A stretch of DNA of 64,000 bases from Cyprinodon diabolis (lineage: Eukaryota; Chordata; Actinopteri; Cyprinodontiformes; Cyprinodontidae). The stretch spans positions 128,897 through 192,896 of the forward strand of contig CM060069.1 of the NCBI GenBank assembly GCA_030533445.1. The letters are read 5' to 3'. Below, piece by piece: positions 11,931 to 24,625 of the stretch (positions are counted from its first letter, which is position 1; each line of letters starts with the position of its first letter). The notes under the pieces were generated by a model, which did not search any database, had not been told where the DNA came from, and saw only the letters and a list, made by a program, of their open reading frames with translations. The translations under genes and the position numbers were made by a program.

Positions 11931-14900
11931 ACGCCTCAGCCAATCAAGAGAGGAGGAACTTTAACCATCAGCCAATCAAGAGAGGAGGAACTTTAATCTT
12001 CAGCTAATCAAGAGAGGAGGAACTTTACCCCTCAGCCAATCAATAGAAGAGGAATTTTACCCCTCAGCCAATCAAGAGAGGAGGAACTTTACCCCCCAGC
12101 CAATCAAGAGAGGAGGAACTTTAACCCTCAGCCAATCAAGAGAGGAGGAACTTTAGCCTTCAGGAAATCAGGAGAGGAGGAACTTTACCCCTCAGCAAAT
12201 CAAGAGAGGAGGAACTTTAACCCTCCGCCAATGATGAGAGGAGGAACTTTAGCCTTCAGCCAATCAGGAGAGGAGTACTTTAACCCTCAGCCAATGAGGA
12301 GAGGAGGAACTTTAACCATCAGCCAATCAAGAGAGGAGGACCTTTACCCCTCAGCCAATCAGGAGAGGAGGAACTTAAGCATTCAGCCAATCAAGAGAGG
12401 AGGACCTTTACCCCTCAACCAATCAGGAGAGGAGGAACTTTAACCCTCAGCTAATGAGGAGAGGAGGAACTTTACCCCTCAGCCAATGAGGAGAGGAGGA
12501 ACTTTAACCCTCAGCCAATGAAGAGGGGAGGAACTTTAACCCTCAGCCAATCAAGAGAGGAGGAACTTTAACCATCAGCCAATCAAGAGAGGAGGAACTT
12601 TACCCCTCAGCCAATCAAGAGAGGAGGAATTTTACCCCTCAGCCAATCAAGAGAGGAGGAACTTTAACCCTCAGCCAATGAAGGGAGGAGTAACTTTAAC
12701 CCTCAGCCAATGAGGAGAGGAGGAACTTTAACCCTCAGCCAATGAAGAGAGGAGTAACTTTAAACCTCAGCCAATGAGAATAGGAGGAACTTTAACCCTC
12801 AGCCAATGAGGAGAGGAGTAACTTTAATCTTCAGCCAATCAAGAGAGGAGGAACTTTACCCCTCAGCCATTCAAGAGAGGAAGAACTTTAACCATCAGCC
12901 AATCAAGAGAGGAGGAACTTTAACCTTCAGCCAATCGAGAGAGGAGGAACTTTAACCCTCAGCCAATCAAGAGAGGAGGAATTTTACCCCTAAGCCAATC
13001 AAGAGAGGAGGAACTTTACCCCTCAGCCAATCAAGAGATTAGGAACTTTAACCATCAGCCAATCAAGAGAGGAGGAACTTTACCCCTCAGCCAATCAAGA
13101 GAGGAGGAATTTTACCCCTCAGCCAATCAAGAGAGGAGTAACTTTACCCCTCAGCCAATCAAGAGAGGAGGAACTTTAACCCTCAACCAATGAGGAGAGG
13201 AGGAACTTTAACCCTCAGCCAATGAAGAGAGGAGTAACTTTAACCCTCAGCCAATGAGGAGAGGAGTAACTTTAATCTTCAGCCAATCAAGAGAGGAGGA
13301 ACTTTAATCTTCAGCCAATCAAGAGAGGAGGAACTTTAACCATCACCCAATCAAGAGAGGAGGAACTTTAACCATCAGCCAATCAAGAAAGGAGGAACTT
13401 TAATCTTCAGCCAATCAAGAGAGGAGGTATTTTACCCCTCAGCCAATCAAGAGAGGAGGAACTTTAACCATCAGCAAATCAAGAGAGGAGGAACTTTATC
13501 CCTCAGCCAAACAAGAGAGGAGGAACTTTAACCATCAGCCAATCAAGAGAGGAGGAACTTTAACCATCAGCCAATCAAGAGAGGAGGAACTTTATCCCCC
13601 AGCCAATCAACAGAGGAGGGATTTTACCCCTCAGCCGATCAAGACAGGAGGAACTTTACCCCTCAGCCAATCAAGAGAGGAGGAACTTTAACCCTCAGCC
13701 ATGAAGAGAGGAGTAACTTTAACCCTCAGCCAATGAGGAGAGGAGGAACTTTAACCCTCAGACAATGAAGAGAGGAGTAACTTTAACCCTCAGCCAATGA
13801 GGAGAGGAGGAACTTTAACCCTCAGCAAATGAAGAGAGGAGTAACTTTTACCCTCAGCCAATGAGGAGAGGAGGAACTTTAACCCTCAGCCAATGAGGAG
13901 AGGAGTAACTTTAATCTTCAGCCAATTAAGAGAGGAGGAACTTTACCCCTCAGCCAATCAAGAGAGGAGGAACTTTAACCATCAGCCAATCAAGAGAGGA
14001 GGAACTTTAATCTTCAGCCAATCAAGAGAGGAGGAACTTTACCCCTCAGCCAATCAAGAGAGGAGGAATTTTACCCCTCAGCCAATCAAGAGAGGAGGAA
14101 CTTTACCCCTCTGCCAATCAAGAGAGGAGGAACTTTAACCATCAGCCAATCAAGAGAGGAGGAACTTTACCCCTCAGCCAATCAAGAGAGGATGAATTTT
14201 ACCCCTCAGCCAATCAAGAGAGGAGGAACTTTACCCCTTAGCCAATCAAGAGAGGAGGAACTTTAACCCTCAGCCAATGAAGAGAGGAGTAATTTTAACC
14301 CTCAGCCAATGAGGAGAGGAGGAACTTTAACCCTCAGCCAATGAAGAGAGGAGTAACTTTAACCCTCAGCCAATGAGGAGAGGAGGAACTATAACCCTCA
14401 GCCAATGAGGAGAGGAGTAACTTTGATCTTCAGCCAATCAAGAGAGGAGGAACTTTAACCATCAGCCAATCAAGAGAGGAGGAACCTTAATCTTCAGCCA
14501 ATCAAGAGAGGAGGAACTTTAATCTTCAGCCAATCAAGAGAGGAGAAATTTTACCCCTCAGCCAATCAAGAGAGGAGGAACTTTACCCCTCAGCCAATCA
14601 GAAGAGGAGGAACTTTAACCATCAGCCAATCAAGAGAGGAGGAACTTTAGCCTTCAGGAAATCAAGAGAGGAGGAACTTTAAACCTCAACCAATGAGGAG
14701 AGGAGGAACTTTAACCCTCAGCCAATGAGTAGAGGAGCAACTTTAATCTTCAGCCAATCAAGAGAGGAGGAACTTTAACCATCACCCAATCAAGAGAGGA
14801 GGAACTTTAACCATCAGCCAATCAAGAGAGAAGGAACTTTAATCTTCAGCCAATCAAGAGAGGAGGAACGTTACCCCTCAGCCAAACAAGAGAGGAGGAA

Positions 14901-15064
14901 CTTTAATCATCAGCCAATCAAGAGAGGAGGAACTTTAACCATCAGCCAATCAAGAGAGGAGGAACTTTATCCCCCAGCCAATCAACAGAGGAGGGATTTT
15001 ACCCCTCAGACGATCAAGACAGGAGGAACTTTACCCCTCAGCCAATCAAGAGAGGAGGAACTTT
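11931..15064 (+). repeat. 3.1-kb higher-order repeat, tandem copy 1 (98 monomers)
   Basis: Starts at the ACGCCTCAG monomer. The same monomer recurs at 15065 and 18454, giving a length of 3134 bp, which equals 96 monomers of 32 bp plus two of 31 bp. Internal order: segment B (12231-12443) with the AACTTAAGC monomer, AATGAGAATAGG, CCATTCAAG, CATCACCC, CCAAACAAG, CAACAGAGGAGGG, the CCATGAAG 31-mer (13701), segment C (13893), TTTGATCTT, GAGTAGAGGAGCAAC and CAGACGATC. A private change is GAGATTAGG near 13036. Confidence 0.9.
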
Positions 15065-18000
15065 ACGCCTCAGCCAATCAAGAGAGGAGGAACTTTAACC
15101 ATCAGCCAATCAAGAGAGGAGGAACTTTAATCTTCAGCTAATCAAGAGAGGAGGAACTTTACCCCTCAGCCAATCAATAGAAGAGGAATTTTACCCCTCA
15201 GCCAATCAAGAGAGGAGGAACTTTACCCCCCAGCCAATCAAGAGAGGAGGAACTTTAACCCTCAGCCAATCAAGAGAGGAGGAACTTTAGCCTTCAGGAA
15301 ATCAGGAGAGGAGGAACTTTACCCCTCAGCAAATCAAGAGAGGAGGAACTTTAACCCTCCGCCAATGATGAGAGGAGGAACTTTAGCCTTCAGCCAATCA
15401 GGAGAGGAGTACTTTAACCCTCAGCCAATGAGGAGAGGAGGAACTTTAACCATCAGCCAATCAAGAGAGGAGGACCTTTACCCCTCAGCCAATCAGGAGA
15501 GGAGGAACTTAAGCATTCAGCCAATCAAGAGAGGAGGACCTTTACCCCTCAACCAATCAGGAGAGGAGGAACTTTAACCCTCAGCTAATGAGGAGAGGAG
15601 GAACTTTACCCCTCAGCCAATGAGGAGAGGAGGAACTTTAACCCTCAGCCAATGAAGAGGGGAGGAACTTTAACCCTCAGCCAATCAAGAGAGGAGGAAC
15701 TTTAACCATCAGCCAATCAAGAGAGGAGGAACTTTACCCCTCAGCCAATCAAGAGAGGAGGAATTTTACCCCTCAGCCAATCAAGAGAGGAGGAACTTTA
15801 ACCCTCAGCCAATGAAGGGAGGAGTAACTTTAACCCTCAGCCAATGAGGAGAGGAGGAACTTTAACCCTCAGCCAATGAAGAGAGGAGTAACTTTAAACC
15901 TCAGCCAATGAGAATAGGAGGAACTTTAACCCTCAGCCAATGAGGAGAGGAGTAACTTTAATCTTCAGCCAATCAAGAGAGGAGGAACTTTACCCCTCAG
16001 CCATTCAAGAGAGGAAGAACTTTAACCATCAGCCAATCAAGAGAGGAGGAACTTTAACCTTCAGCCAATCGAGAGAGGAGGAACTTTAACCCTCAGCCAA
16101 TCAAGAGAGGAGGAATTTTACCCCTAAGCCAATCAAGAGAGGAGGAACTTTACCCCTCAGCCAATCAAGAGAGGAGGAACTTTAACCATCAGCCAATCAA
16201 GAGAGGAGGAACTTTACCCCTCAGCCAATCAAGAGAGGAGGAATTTTACCCCTCAGCCAATCAAGAGAGGAGTAACTTTACCCCTCAGCCAATCAAGAGA
16301 GGAGGAACTTTAACCCTCAACCAATGAGGAGAGGAGGAACTTTAACCCTCAGCCAATGAAGAGAGGAGTAACTTTAACCCTCAGCCAATGAGGAGAGGAG
16401 TAACTTTAATCTTCAGCCAATCAAGAGAGGAGGAACTTTAATCTTCAGCCAATCAAGAGAGGAGGAACTTTAACCATCACCCAATCAAGAGAGGAGGAAC
16501 TTTAACCATCAGCCAATCAAGAGAGGAGGAACTTTAATCTTCAGCCAATCAAGAGAGGAGGAATTTTACCCCTCAGCCAATCAAGAGAGGAGGAACTTTA
16601 ACCATCAGCAAATCAAGAGAGGAGGAACTTTATCCCTCAGCCAAACAAGAGAGGAGGAACTTTAACCATCAGCCAATCAAGAGAGGAGGAACTTTAACCA
16701 TCAGCCAATCAAGAGAGGAGGAACTTTATCCCCCAGCCAATCAACAGAGGAGGGATTTTACCCCTCAGCCGATCAAGACAGGAGGAACTTTACCCCTCAG
16801 CCAATCAAGAGAGGAGGAACTTTAACCCTCAGCCATGAAGAGAGGAGTAACTTTAACCCTCAGCAAATCAAGAGAGGAGGAACTTTATCCCTCAGCCAAA
16901 CAAGAGAGGAGGAACTTTAACCATCAGCCAATCAAGAGAGGAGGAACTTTAACCATCAGCCAATCAAGAGAGGAGGAACTTTATCCCCCAGCCAATCAAC
17001 AGAGGAGGGATTTTACCCCTCAGCCGATCAAGACAGGAGGAACTTTACCCCTCAGCCAATCAAGAGAGGAGGAACTTTAACCCTCAGCCATGAAGAGAGG
17101 AGTAACTTTAACCCTCAGCCAATGAGGAGAGGAGGAACTTTAACCCTCAGACAATGAAGAGAGGAGTAACTTTAACCCTCAGCCAATGAGGAGAGGAGGA
17201 ACTTTAACCCTCAGCAAATGAAGAGAGGAGTAACTTTTACCCTCAGCCAATGAGGAGAGGAGGAACTTTAACCCTCAGCCAATGAGGAGAGGAGTAACTT
17301 TAATCTTCAGCCAATTAAGAGAGGAGGAACTTTACCCCTCAGCCAATCAAGAGAGGAGGAACTTTAACCATCAGCCAATCAAGAGAGGAGGAACTTTAAT
17401 CTTCAGCCAATCAAGAGAGGAGGAACTTTACCCCTCAGCCAATCAAGAGAGGAGGAATTTTACCCCTCAGCCAATCAAGAGAGGAGGAACTTTACCCCTC
17501 TGCCAATCAAGAGAGGAGGAACTTTAACCATCAGCCAATCAAGAGAGGAGGAACTTTACCCCTCAGCCAATCAAGAGAGGATGAATTTTACCCCTCAGCC
17601 AATCAAGAGAGGAGGAACTTTACCCCTTAGCCAATCAAGAGAGGAGGAACTTTAACCCTCAGCCAATGAAGAGAGGAGTAATTTTAACCCTCAGCCAATG
17701 AGGAGAGGAGGAACTTTAACCCTCAGCCAATGAAGAGAGGAGTAACTTTAACCCTCAGCCAATGAGGAGAGGAGGAACTATAACCCTCAGCCAATGAGGA
17801 GAGGAGTAACTTTGATCTTCAGCCAATCAAGAGAGGAGGAACTTTAACCATCAGCCAATCAAGAGAGGAGGAACCTTAATCTTCAGCCAATCAAGAGAGG
17901 AGGAACTTTAATCTTCAGCCAATCAAGAGAGGAGAAATTTTACCCCTCAGCCAATCAAGAGAGGAGGAACTTTACCCCTCAGCCAATCAGAAGAGGAGGA

Positions 18001-18453
18001 ACTTTAACCATCAGCCAATCAAGAGAGGAGGAACTTTAGCCTTCAGGAAATCAAGAGAGGAGGAACTTTAAACCTCAACCAATGAGGAGAGGAGGAACTT
18101 TAACCCTCAGCCAATGAGTAGAGGAGCAACTTTAATCTTCAGCCAATCAAGAGAGGAGGAACTTTAACCATCACCCAATCAAGAGAGGAGGAACTTTAAC
18201 CATCAGCCAATCAAGAGAGAAGGAACTTTAATCTTCAGCCAATCAAGAGAGGAGGAACGTTACCCCTCAGCCAAACAAGAGAGGAGGAACTTTAATCATC
18301 AGCCAATCAAGAGAGGAGGAACTTTAACCATCAGCCAATCAAGAGAGGAGGAACTTTATCCCCCAGCCAATCAACAGAGGAGGGATTTTACCCCTCAGAC
18401 GATCAAGACAGGAGGAACTTTACCCCTCAGCCAATCAAGAGAGGAGGAACTTT
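15065..18453 (+). repeat. 3.1-kb higher-order repeat, tandem copy 2 (106 monomers)
   Basis: Same monomer order as the copy at 11931, but 3389 bp long: 255 bp longer, which equals seven 32-bp monomers plus one 31-bp monomer. The extra length is the local eight-monomer duplication described separately at 16866-17120. Apart from that the order of markers is unchanged, including segment B at 15365 and segment C at 17282. Confidence 0.9.
16866..17120 (+). repeat. Local 255-bp (8-monomer) tandem duplication inside copy 2
   Basis: The run of variants CAAATCAAG, CCAAACAAG, two ACCAT monomers, TATCCCCCAG with CAACAGAGGAGGG, CAGCCGATC with AAGACAGG, and the CCATGAAG 31-mer is present twice in a row. 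The CCATGAAG ATG occurs at 16835 and again at 17090, exactly 255 bp apart. The junction is visible near 16860, where an ACCCT monomer end is joined to CAAATCAAG; elsewhere CAAATCAAG follows an ACCAT start. The other 3.1-kb copies have this run once. Confidence 0.92.
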
Positions 18454-21400
18454 ACGCCTCAGCCAATCAAGAGAGGAGGAACTTTAACCATCAGCCAATC
18501 AAGAGAGGAGGAACTTTAATCTTCAGCTAATCAAGAGAGGAGGAACTTTACCCCTCAGCCAATCAATAGAAGAGGAATTTTACCCCTCAGCCAATCAAGA
18601 GAGGAGGAACTTTACCCCCCAGCCAATCAAGAGAGGAGGAACTTTAACCCTCAGCCAATCAAGAGAGGAGGAACTTTAGCCTTCAGGAAATCAGGAGAGG
18701 AGGAACTTTACCCCTCAGCAAATCAAGAGAGGAGGAACTTTAACCCTCCGCCAATGATGAGAGGAGGAACTTTAGCCTTCAGCCAATCAGGAGAGGAGTA
18801 CTTTAACCCTCAGCCAATGAGGAGAGGAGGAACTTTAACCATCAGCCAATCAAGAGAGGAGGACCTTTACCCCTCAGCCAATCAGGAGAGGAGGAACTTA
18901 AGCATTCAGCCAATCAAGAGAGGAGGACCTTTACCCCTCAACCAATCAGGAGAGGAGGAACTTTAACCCTCAGCTAATGAGGAGAGGAGGAACTTTACCC
19001 CTCAGCCAATGAGGAGAGGAGGAACTTTAACCCTCAGCCAATGAAGAGGGGAGGAACTTTAACCCTCAGCCAATCAAGAGAGGAGGAACTTTAACCATCA
19101 GCCAATCAAGAGAGGAGGAACTTTACCCCTCAGCCAATCAAGAGAGGAGGAATTTTACCCCTCAGCCAATCAAGAGAGGAGGAACTTTAACCCTCAGCCA
19201 ATGAAGGGAGGAGTAACTTTAACCCTCAGCCAATGAGGAGAGGAGGAACTTTAACCCTCAGCCAATGAAGAGAGGAGTAACTTTAAACCTCAGCCAATGA
19301 GAATAGGAGGAACTTTAACCCTCAGCCAATGAGGAGAGGAGTAACTTTAATCTTCAGCCAATCAAGAGAGGAGGAACTTTACCCCTCAGCCATTCAAGAG
19401 AGGAAGAACTTTAACCATCAGCCAATCAAGAGAGGAGGAACTTTAACCTTCAGCCAATCGAGAGAGGAGGAACTTTAACCCTCAGCCAATCAAGAGAGGA
19501 GGAATTTTACCCCTAAGCCAATCAAGAGAGGAGGAACTTTACCCCTCAGCCAATCAAGAGAGGAGGAACTTTAACCATCAGCCAATCAAGAGAGGAGGAA
19601 CTTTACCCCTCAGCCAATCAAGAGAGGAGGAATTTTACCCCTCAGCCAATCAAGAGAGGAGTAACTTTACCCCTCAGCCAATCAAGAGAGGAGGAACTTT
19701 AACCCTCAACCAATGAGGAGAGGAGGAACTTTATCCCTCAGCCAATGAAGAGAGGAGTAACTTTAACCCTCAGCCAATGAGGAGAGGAGTAACTTTAATC
19801 TTCAGCCAATCAAGAGAGGAGGAACTTTAATCTTCAGCCAATCAAGAGAGGAGGAACTTTAACCATCACCCAATCAAGAGAGGAGGAACTTTAACCATCA
19901 GCCAATCAAGAGAGGAGGAACTTTAATCTTCAGCCAATCAAGAGAGGAGGAATTTTACCCCTCAGCCAATCAAGAGAGGAGGAACTTTAACCATCAGCAA
20001 ATCAAGAGAGGAGGAACTTTATCCCTCAGCCAAACAAGAGAGGAGGAACTTTAACCATCAGCCAATCAAGAGAGGAGGAACTTTAACCATCAGCCAATCA
20101 AGAGAGGAGGAACTTTATCCCCCAGCCAATCAACAGAGGAGGGATTTTACCCCTCAGCCGATCAAGACAGGAGGAACTTTACCCCTCAGCCAATCAAGAG
20201 AGGAGGAACTTTAACCCTCAGCCATGAAGAGAGGAGTAACTTTAACCCTCAGCCAATGAGGAGAGGAGGAACTTTAACCCTCAGACAATGAAGAGAGGAG
20301 TAACTTTAACCCTCAGCCAATGAGGAGAGGAGGAACTTTAACCCTCAGCAAATGAAGAGAGGAGTAACTTTTACCCTCAGCCAATGAGGAGAGGAGGAAC
20401 TTTAACCCTCAGCCAATGAGGAGAGGAGTAACTTTAATCTTCAGCCAATTAAGAGAGGAGGAACTTTACCCCTCAGCCAATCAAGAGAGGAGGAACTTTA
20501 ACCATCAGCCAATCAAGAGAGGAGGAACTTTAATCTTCAGCCAATCAAGAGAGGAGGAACTTTACCCCTCAGCCAATCAAGAGAGGAGGAATTTTACCCC
20601 TCAGCCAATCAAGAGAGGAGGAACTTTACCCCTCTGCCAATCAAGAGAGGAGGAACTTTAACCATCAGCCAATCAAGAGAGGAGGAACTTTACCCCTCAG
20701 CCAATCAAGAGAGGATGAATTTTACCCCTCAGCCAATCAAGAGAGGAGGAACTTTACCCCTTAGCCAATCAAGAGAGGAGGAACTTTAACCCTCAGCCAA
20801 TGAAGAGAGGAGTAATTTTAACCCTCAGCCAATGAGGAGAGGAGGAACTTTAACCCTCAGCCAATGAAGAGAGGAGTAACTTTAACCCTCAGCCAATGAG
20901 GAGAGGAGGAACTATAACCCTCAGCCAATGAGGAGAGGAGTAACTTTGATCTTCAGCCAATCAAGAGAGGAGGAACTTTAACCATCAGCCAATCAAGAGA
21001 GGAGGAACCTTAATCTTCAGCCAATCAAGAGAGGAGGAACTTTAATCTTCAGCCAATCAAGAGAGGAGAAATTTTACCCCTCAGCCAATCAAGAGAGGAG
21101 GAACTTTACCCCTCAGCCAATCAGAAGAGGAGGAACTTTAACCATCAGCCAATCAAGAGAGGAGGAACTTTAGCCTTCAGGAAATCAAGAGAGGAGGAAC
21201 TTTAAACCTCAACCAATGAGGAGAGGAGGAACTTTAACCCTCAGCCAATGAGTAGAGGAGCAACTTTAATCTTCAGCCAATCAAGAGAGGAGGAACTTTA
21301 ACCATCACCCAATCAAGAGAGGAGGAACTTTAACCATCAGCCAATCAAGAGAGAAGGAACTTTAATCTTCAGCCAATCAAGAGAGGAGGAACGTTACCCC

Positions 21401-21587
21401 TCAGCCAAACAAGAGAGGAGGAACTTTAATCATCAGCCAATCAAGAGAGGAGGAACTTTAACCATCAGCCAATCAAGAGAGGAGGAACTTTATCCCCCAG
21501 CCAATCAACAGAGGAGGGATTTTACCCCTCAGACGATCAAGACAGGAGGAACTTTACCCCTCAGCCAATCAAGAGAGGAGGAACTTT
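18454..21587 (+). repeat. 3.1-kb higher-order repeat, tandem copy 3 (98 monomers)
   Basis: Length 3134 bp, same order as copy 1, with segment B at 18754 and segment C at 20416. It ends where the ACGCCTCAG start would recur; instead 21588 continues with ACCCTCAGCCATGAAG. The last ~540 bp (21049-21587) also match the right part of the 8.3-kb unit (29364 onward), so the two higher-order families share this stretch. A private change is TATCCCTCAGCCAATGAAG near 19733. Confidence 0.9.
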
Positions 21588-24113
21588 AACCCTCAGCCAT
21601 GAAGAGAGGAGTAACTTTAACCCTCAGCCAATGAGGAGAGGAGGAACTTTAACCCTCAGCCAATGAAGAGAGGAGTAACTTTAACCCTCAGCCAATGAGG
21701 AGAGGAGGAACTTTAACCCTCAGCAAATGAAGAGAGGAGTAACTTTAACCCTCAGCCAATGAGGAGAGGAGGAACTTTAACCCTCAGCCAATGAGGAGAG
21801 GAGTAACTTTAATCTTCAGCCAATTAAGAGAGGAGGAACTTTACCCCTCAGCCAATCAAGAGAGGAGGAACTTTAACCATCAGCCAATCAAGAGAGGAGG
21901 AACTTTAATCTTCAGCCAATCAAGAGAGGAGGAACTTTACCCCTCAGCCAATCAAGAGAGGAGGAATTTTACCCCTCAGCCAATCAAGAGAGGAGGAACT
22001 TTACCCCTCTGCCAATCAAGAGAGGAGGAACTTTAACCATCAGCCAATCAAGAGAGGAGGAACTTTACCCCTCAGCCAATCAAGAGAGGAGGAATTTTAC
22101 CCCTCAGCCAATCAAGAGAGGAGGAACTTTACCCCTTAGCCAATCAAGAGAGGAGGAACTTTAACCCTCAGCCAATGAAGAGAGGAGTAATTTTAACCCT
22201 CAGCCAATGAGGAGAGGAGGAACTTTAACCCTCAGCCAATGAAGAGAGGAGTAACTTTAACCCTCAGCCAATGAGGAGAGGAGGAACTATAACCCTCAGC
22301 CGATGAGGAGAGGAGTAACTTTGATCTTCAGCCAATCAAGAGAGGAGGAACTTTAACCATCAGCCAATCAAGAGAGGAGGAACTTTAATCTTCAGCCAAT
22401 CAAGAGAGGAGGAACTTTAATCTTCAGCCAATCAAGAGAGGAGAAATTTTACCCCTCAGCCAATCAAGAGAGGAGGAACTTTACCCCTCAGCCAATCAAG
22501 AGAGGAGGAACTTTAACCATCAGCCAATCAAGAGAGGAGGAACTTTAGCCTTCAGGAAATCAAGAGAGGAGGAACTTTAAACCTCAACCAATGAGGAGAG
22601 GAGGAACTTTAACCCTCAGCCAATGAGTAGAGGAGTAACTTTAATCTTCAGCCAATCAAGAGAGGAGGAACTTTAACCATCACCCAATCAAGAGAGGAGG
22701 AACTTTAACCATCAGCCAATCAAGAGAGGAGGAACTTTAATCTTCAGCCAATCAAGAGAGGAGGAACGTTACCCCTCAGCCAATCAAGAGAGGAGGAACT
22801 TTACCCCTCAGCCAATCAAGAGAGGAGGAACTTTAACTATCAGCAAATCAAGAGAGGAGGAACTTTACCCCTCAGCCAAACAAGAGAGGAGGAACTTTAA
22901 TCATCAGCCAATCAAGAGAGGAGGAACTTTAACCATCAGCCAATCAAGAGAGGAGGAACTTTATCCCCCAGCCAATCAACAGAGGAGGGATTTTACCCCT
23001 CAGACGATCAAGACAGGAGGAACTTTACCCCTCAGCCAATCAAGAGAGGAGGAACTTTAACCCTCAGCCATGAAGAGAGGAGTAACTTTAACCCTCAGCC
23101 AATGAGGAGAGGAGGAACTTTAACCCTCAGCCAATGAAGAGAGGAGTAACTTTAACCCTCAGCCAATGAGGAGAGGAGGAACTTTAACCCTCAGCAAATG
23201 AAGAGAGGAGTAACTTTAACCCTCAGCCAATGAGGAGAGGAGGAACTTTAACCCTCAGCCAATGAGGAGAGGAGTAACTTTAATCTTCAGCCAATTAAGA
23301 GAGGAGGAACTTTACCCCTCAGCCAATCAAGAGAGGAGGAACTTTAACCATCAGCCAATCAAGAGAGGAGGAACTTTAATCTTCAGCCAATAAAGAGAGG
23401 AGGAACTTTACCCCTCAGCCAATCAAGAGAGGAGGAATTTTACCCCTCAGCCAATCAAGAGAGGAGGAACTTTACCCCTCTGCCAATCAAGAGAGGAGGA
23501 ACTTTAACCATCAGCCAATTAAGAGAGGAGGAACTTTACCCCTCAGCCAATCAAGAGAGGAGGAATTATACCCCTCAGCCAATCAAGAGAGCAGGAACTT
23601 TACCCCTTAGCCAATCAAGAGAGGAGGAACTTTAACCCTCAGCCAATGAAGAGAGGAGTAATTTTAACCCTCAGCCAATGAGGGGAGGAGGAACTTTAAC
23701 CCTCAGAAAATGAAGAGAGGAGTAACTTTAACCCTCAGCCAATGAGGAGAGGAGGAACTTTAACCCTCAGCCAATGAGGAGAGGAGTAACTTTAATCTTC
23801 AGCCAATCAAGAGAGGAGGAACTTTAACCATCAGCCAATCAAGAGAGGAAGAACTTTAATCTTCAGCCAATCAAGAGAGGAGGAACTTTACCCCTCAGCC
23901 AATCAAGAGAGGAGAAATTTTACCCCTCAGCCAATCAAGAGAGGAGGAACTTTACCCCTCAGCCAATCAAGAGAGGAGGAACTTTAACCATCAGCCAATC
24001 AAGAGAGGAGGAACTTTAGCCTTCAGGAAATCAAGAGAGGAGGAACTTTAAACCTCAACCAAAGAGGAGAGGAGGAACTTTAACCCTCAGCCAATGAAGA
24101 AAGGAGGAACTTT

Positions 24114-24625
24114 AACCATCACCCAATCAAGAGAGGAGGAACTTTAACCATCAGCCAATCAAGAGAGGAGGAACTTTAATCTTCAGCCAATCAAGAGAGG
24201 AGGAACGTTACCCCTCAGCCAATCAAGAGAAGAGGAACTTTACCCCTCAGCCAATCAAGAGAGGAGGAACTTTAACCATCAGCAAATCAAGAGAGGAGGA
24301 ACTTTACCCCTCAGCCAAACAAGAGAGGAGGAACTTTAATCATCAGCCAATCAAGAGAGGAGGAACTTTAACCATCACCCAATCAAGAGAGGAGGAACTT
24401 TAACCATCAGCCAATCAAGAGAGGAGGAACTTTAATCTTCAGCCAATCAAGAGAGGAGGAACGTTACCCCTCAGCCAATCAAGAGAAGAGGAACTTTACC
24501 CCTCAGCCAATCAAGAGAGGAGGAACTTTAACCATCAGCAAATCAAGAGAGGAGGAACTTTACCCCTCAGCCAAACAAGAGAGGAGGAACTTTAATCATC
24601 AGCCAATCAAGAGAGGAGGAACTTT
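24114..24625 (+). repeat. 256-bp (8-monomer) tandem duplication, left pair
   Basis: The ACCATCACCC monomer begins at 24114 and again at 24370, exactly 256 bp or eight monomers later. The eight monomers between (CATCACCC, ACCAT, ATCTT, AACGTTACC, AGAGAAGAGG, CAAATCAAG, CCAAACAAG, AATCATCAG) repeat in the same order. The pair is present in every 8.3-kb copy, at offsets of 8315, 16246 and 24561 bp from here. Confidence 0.93.
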
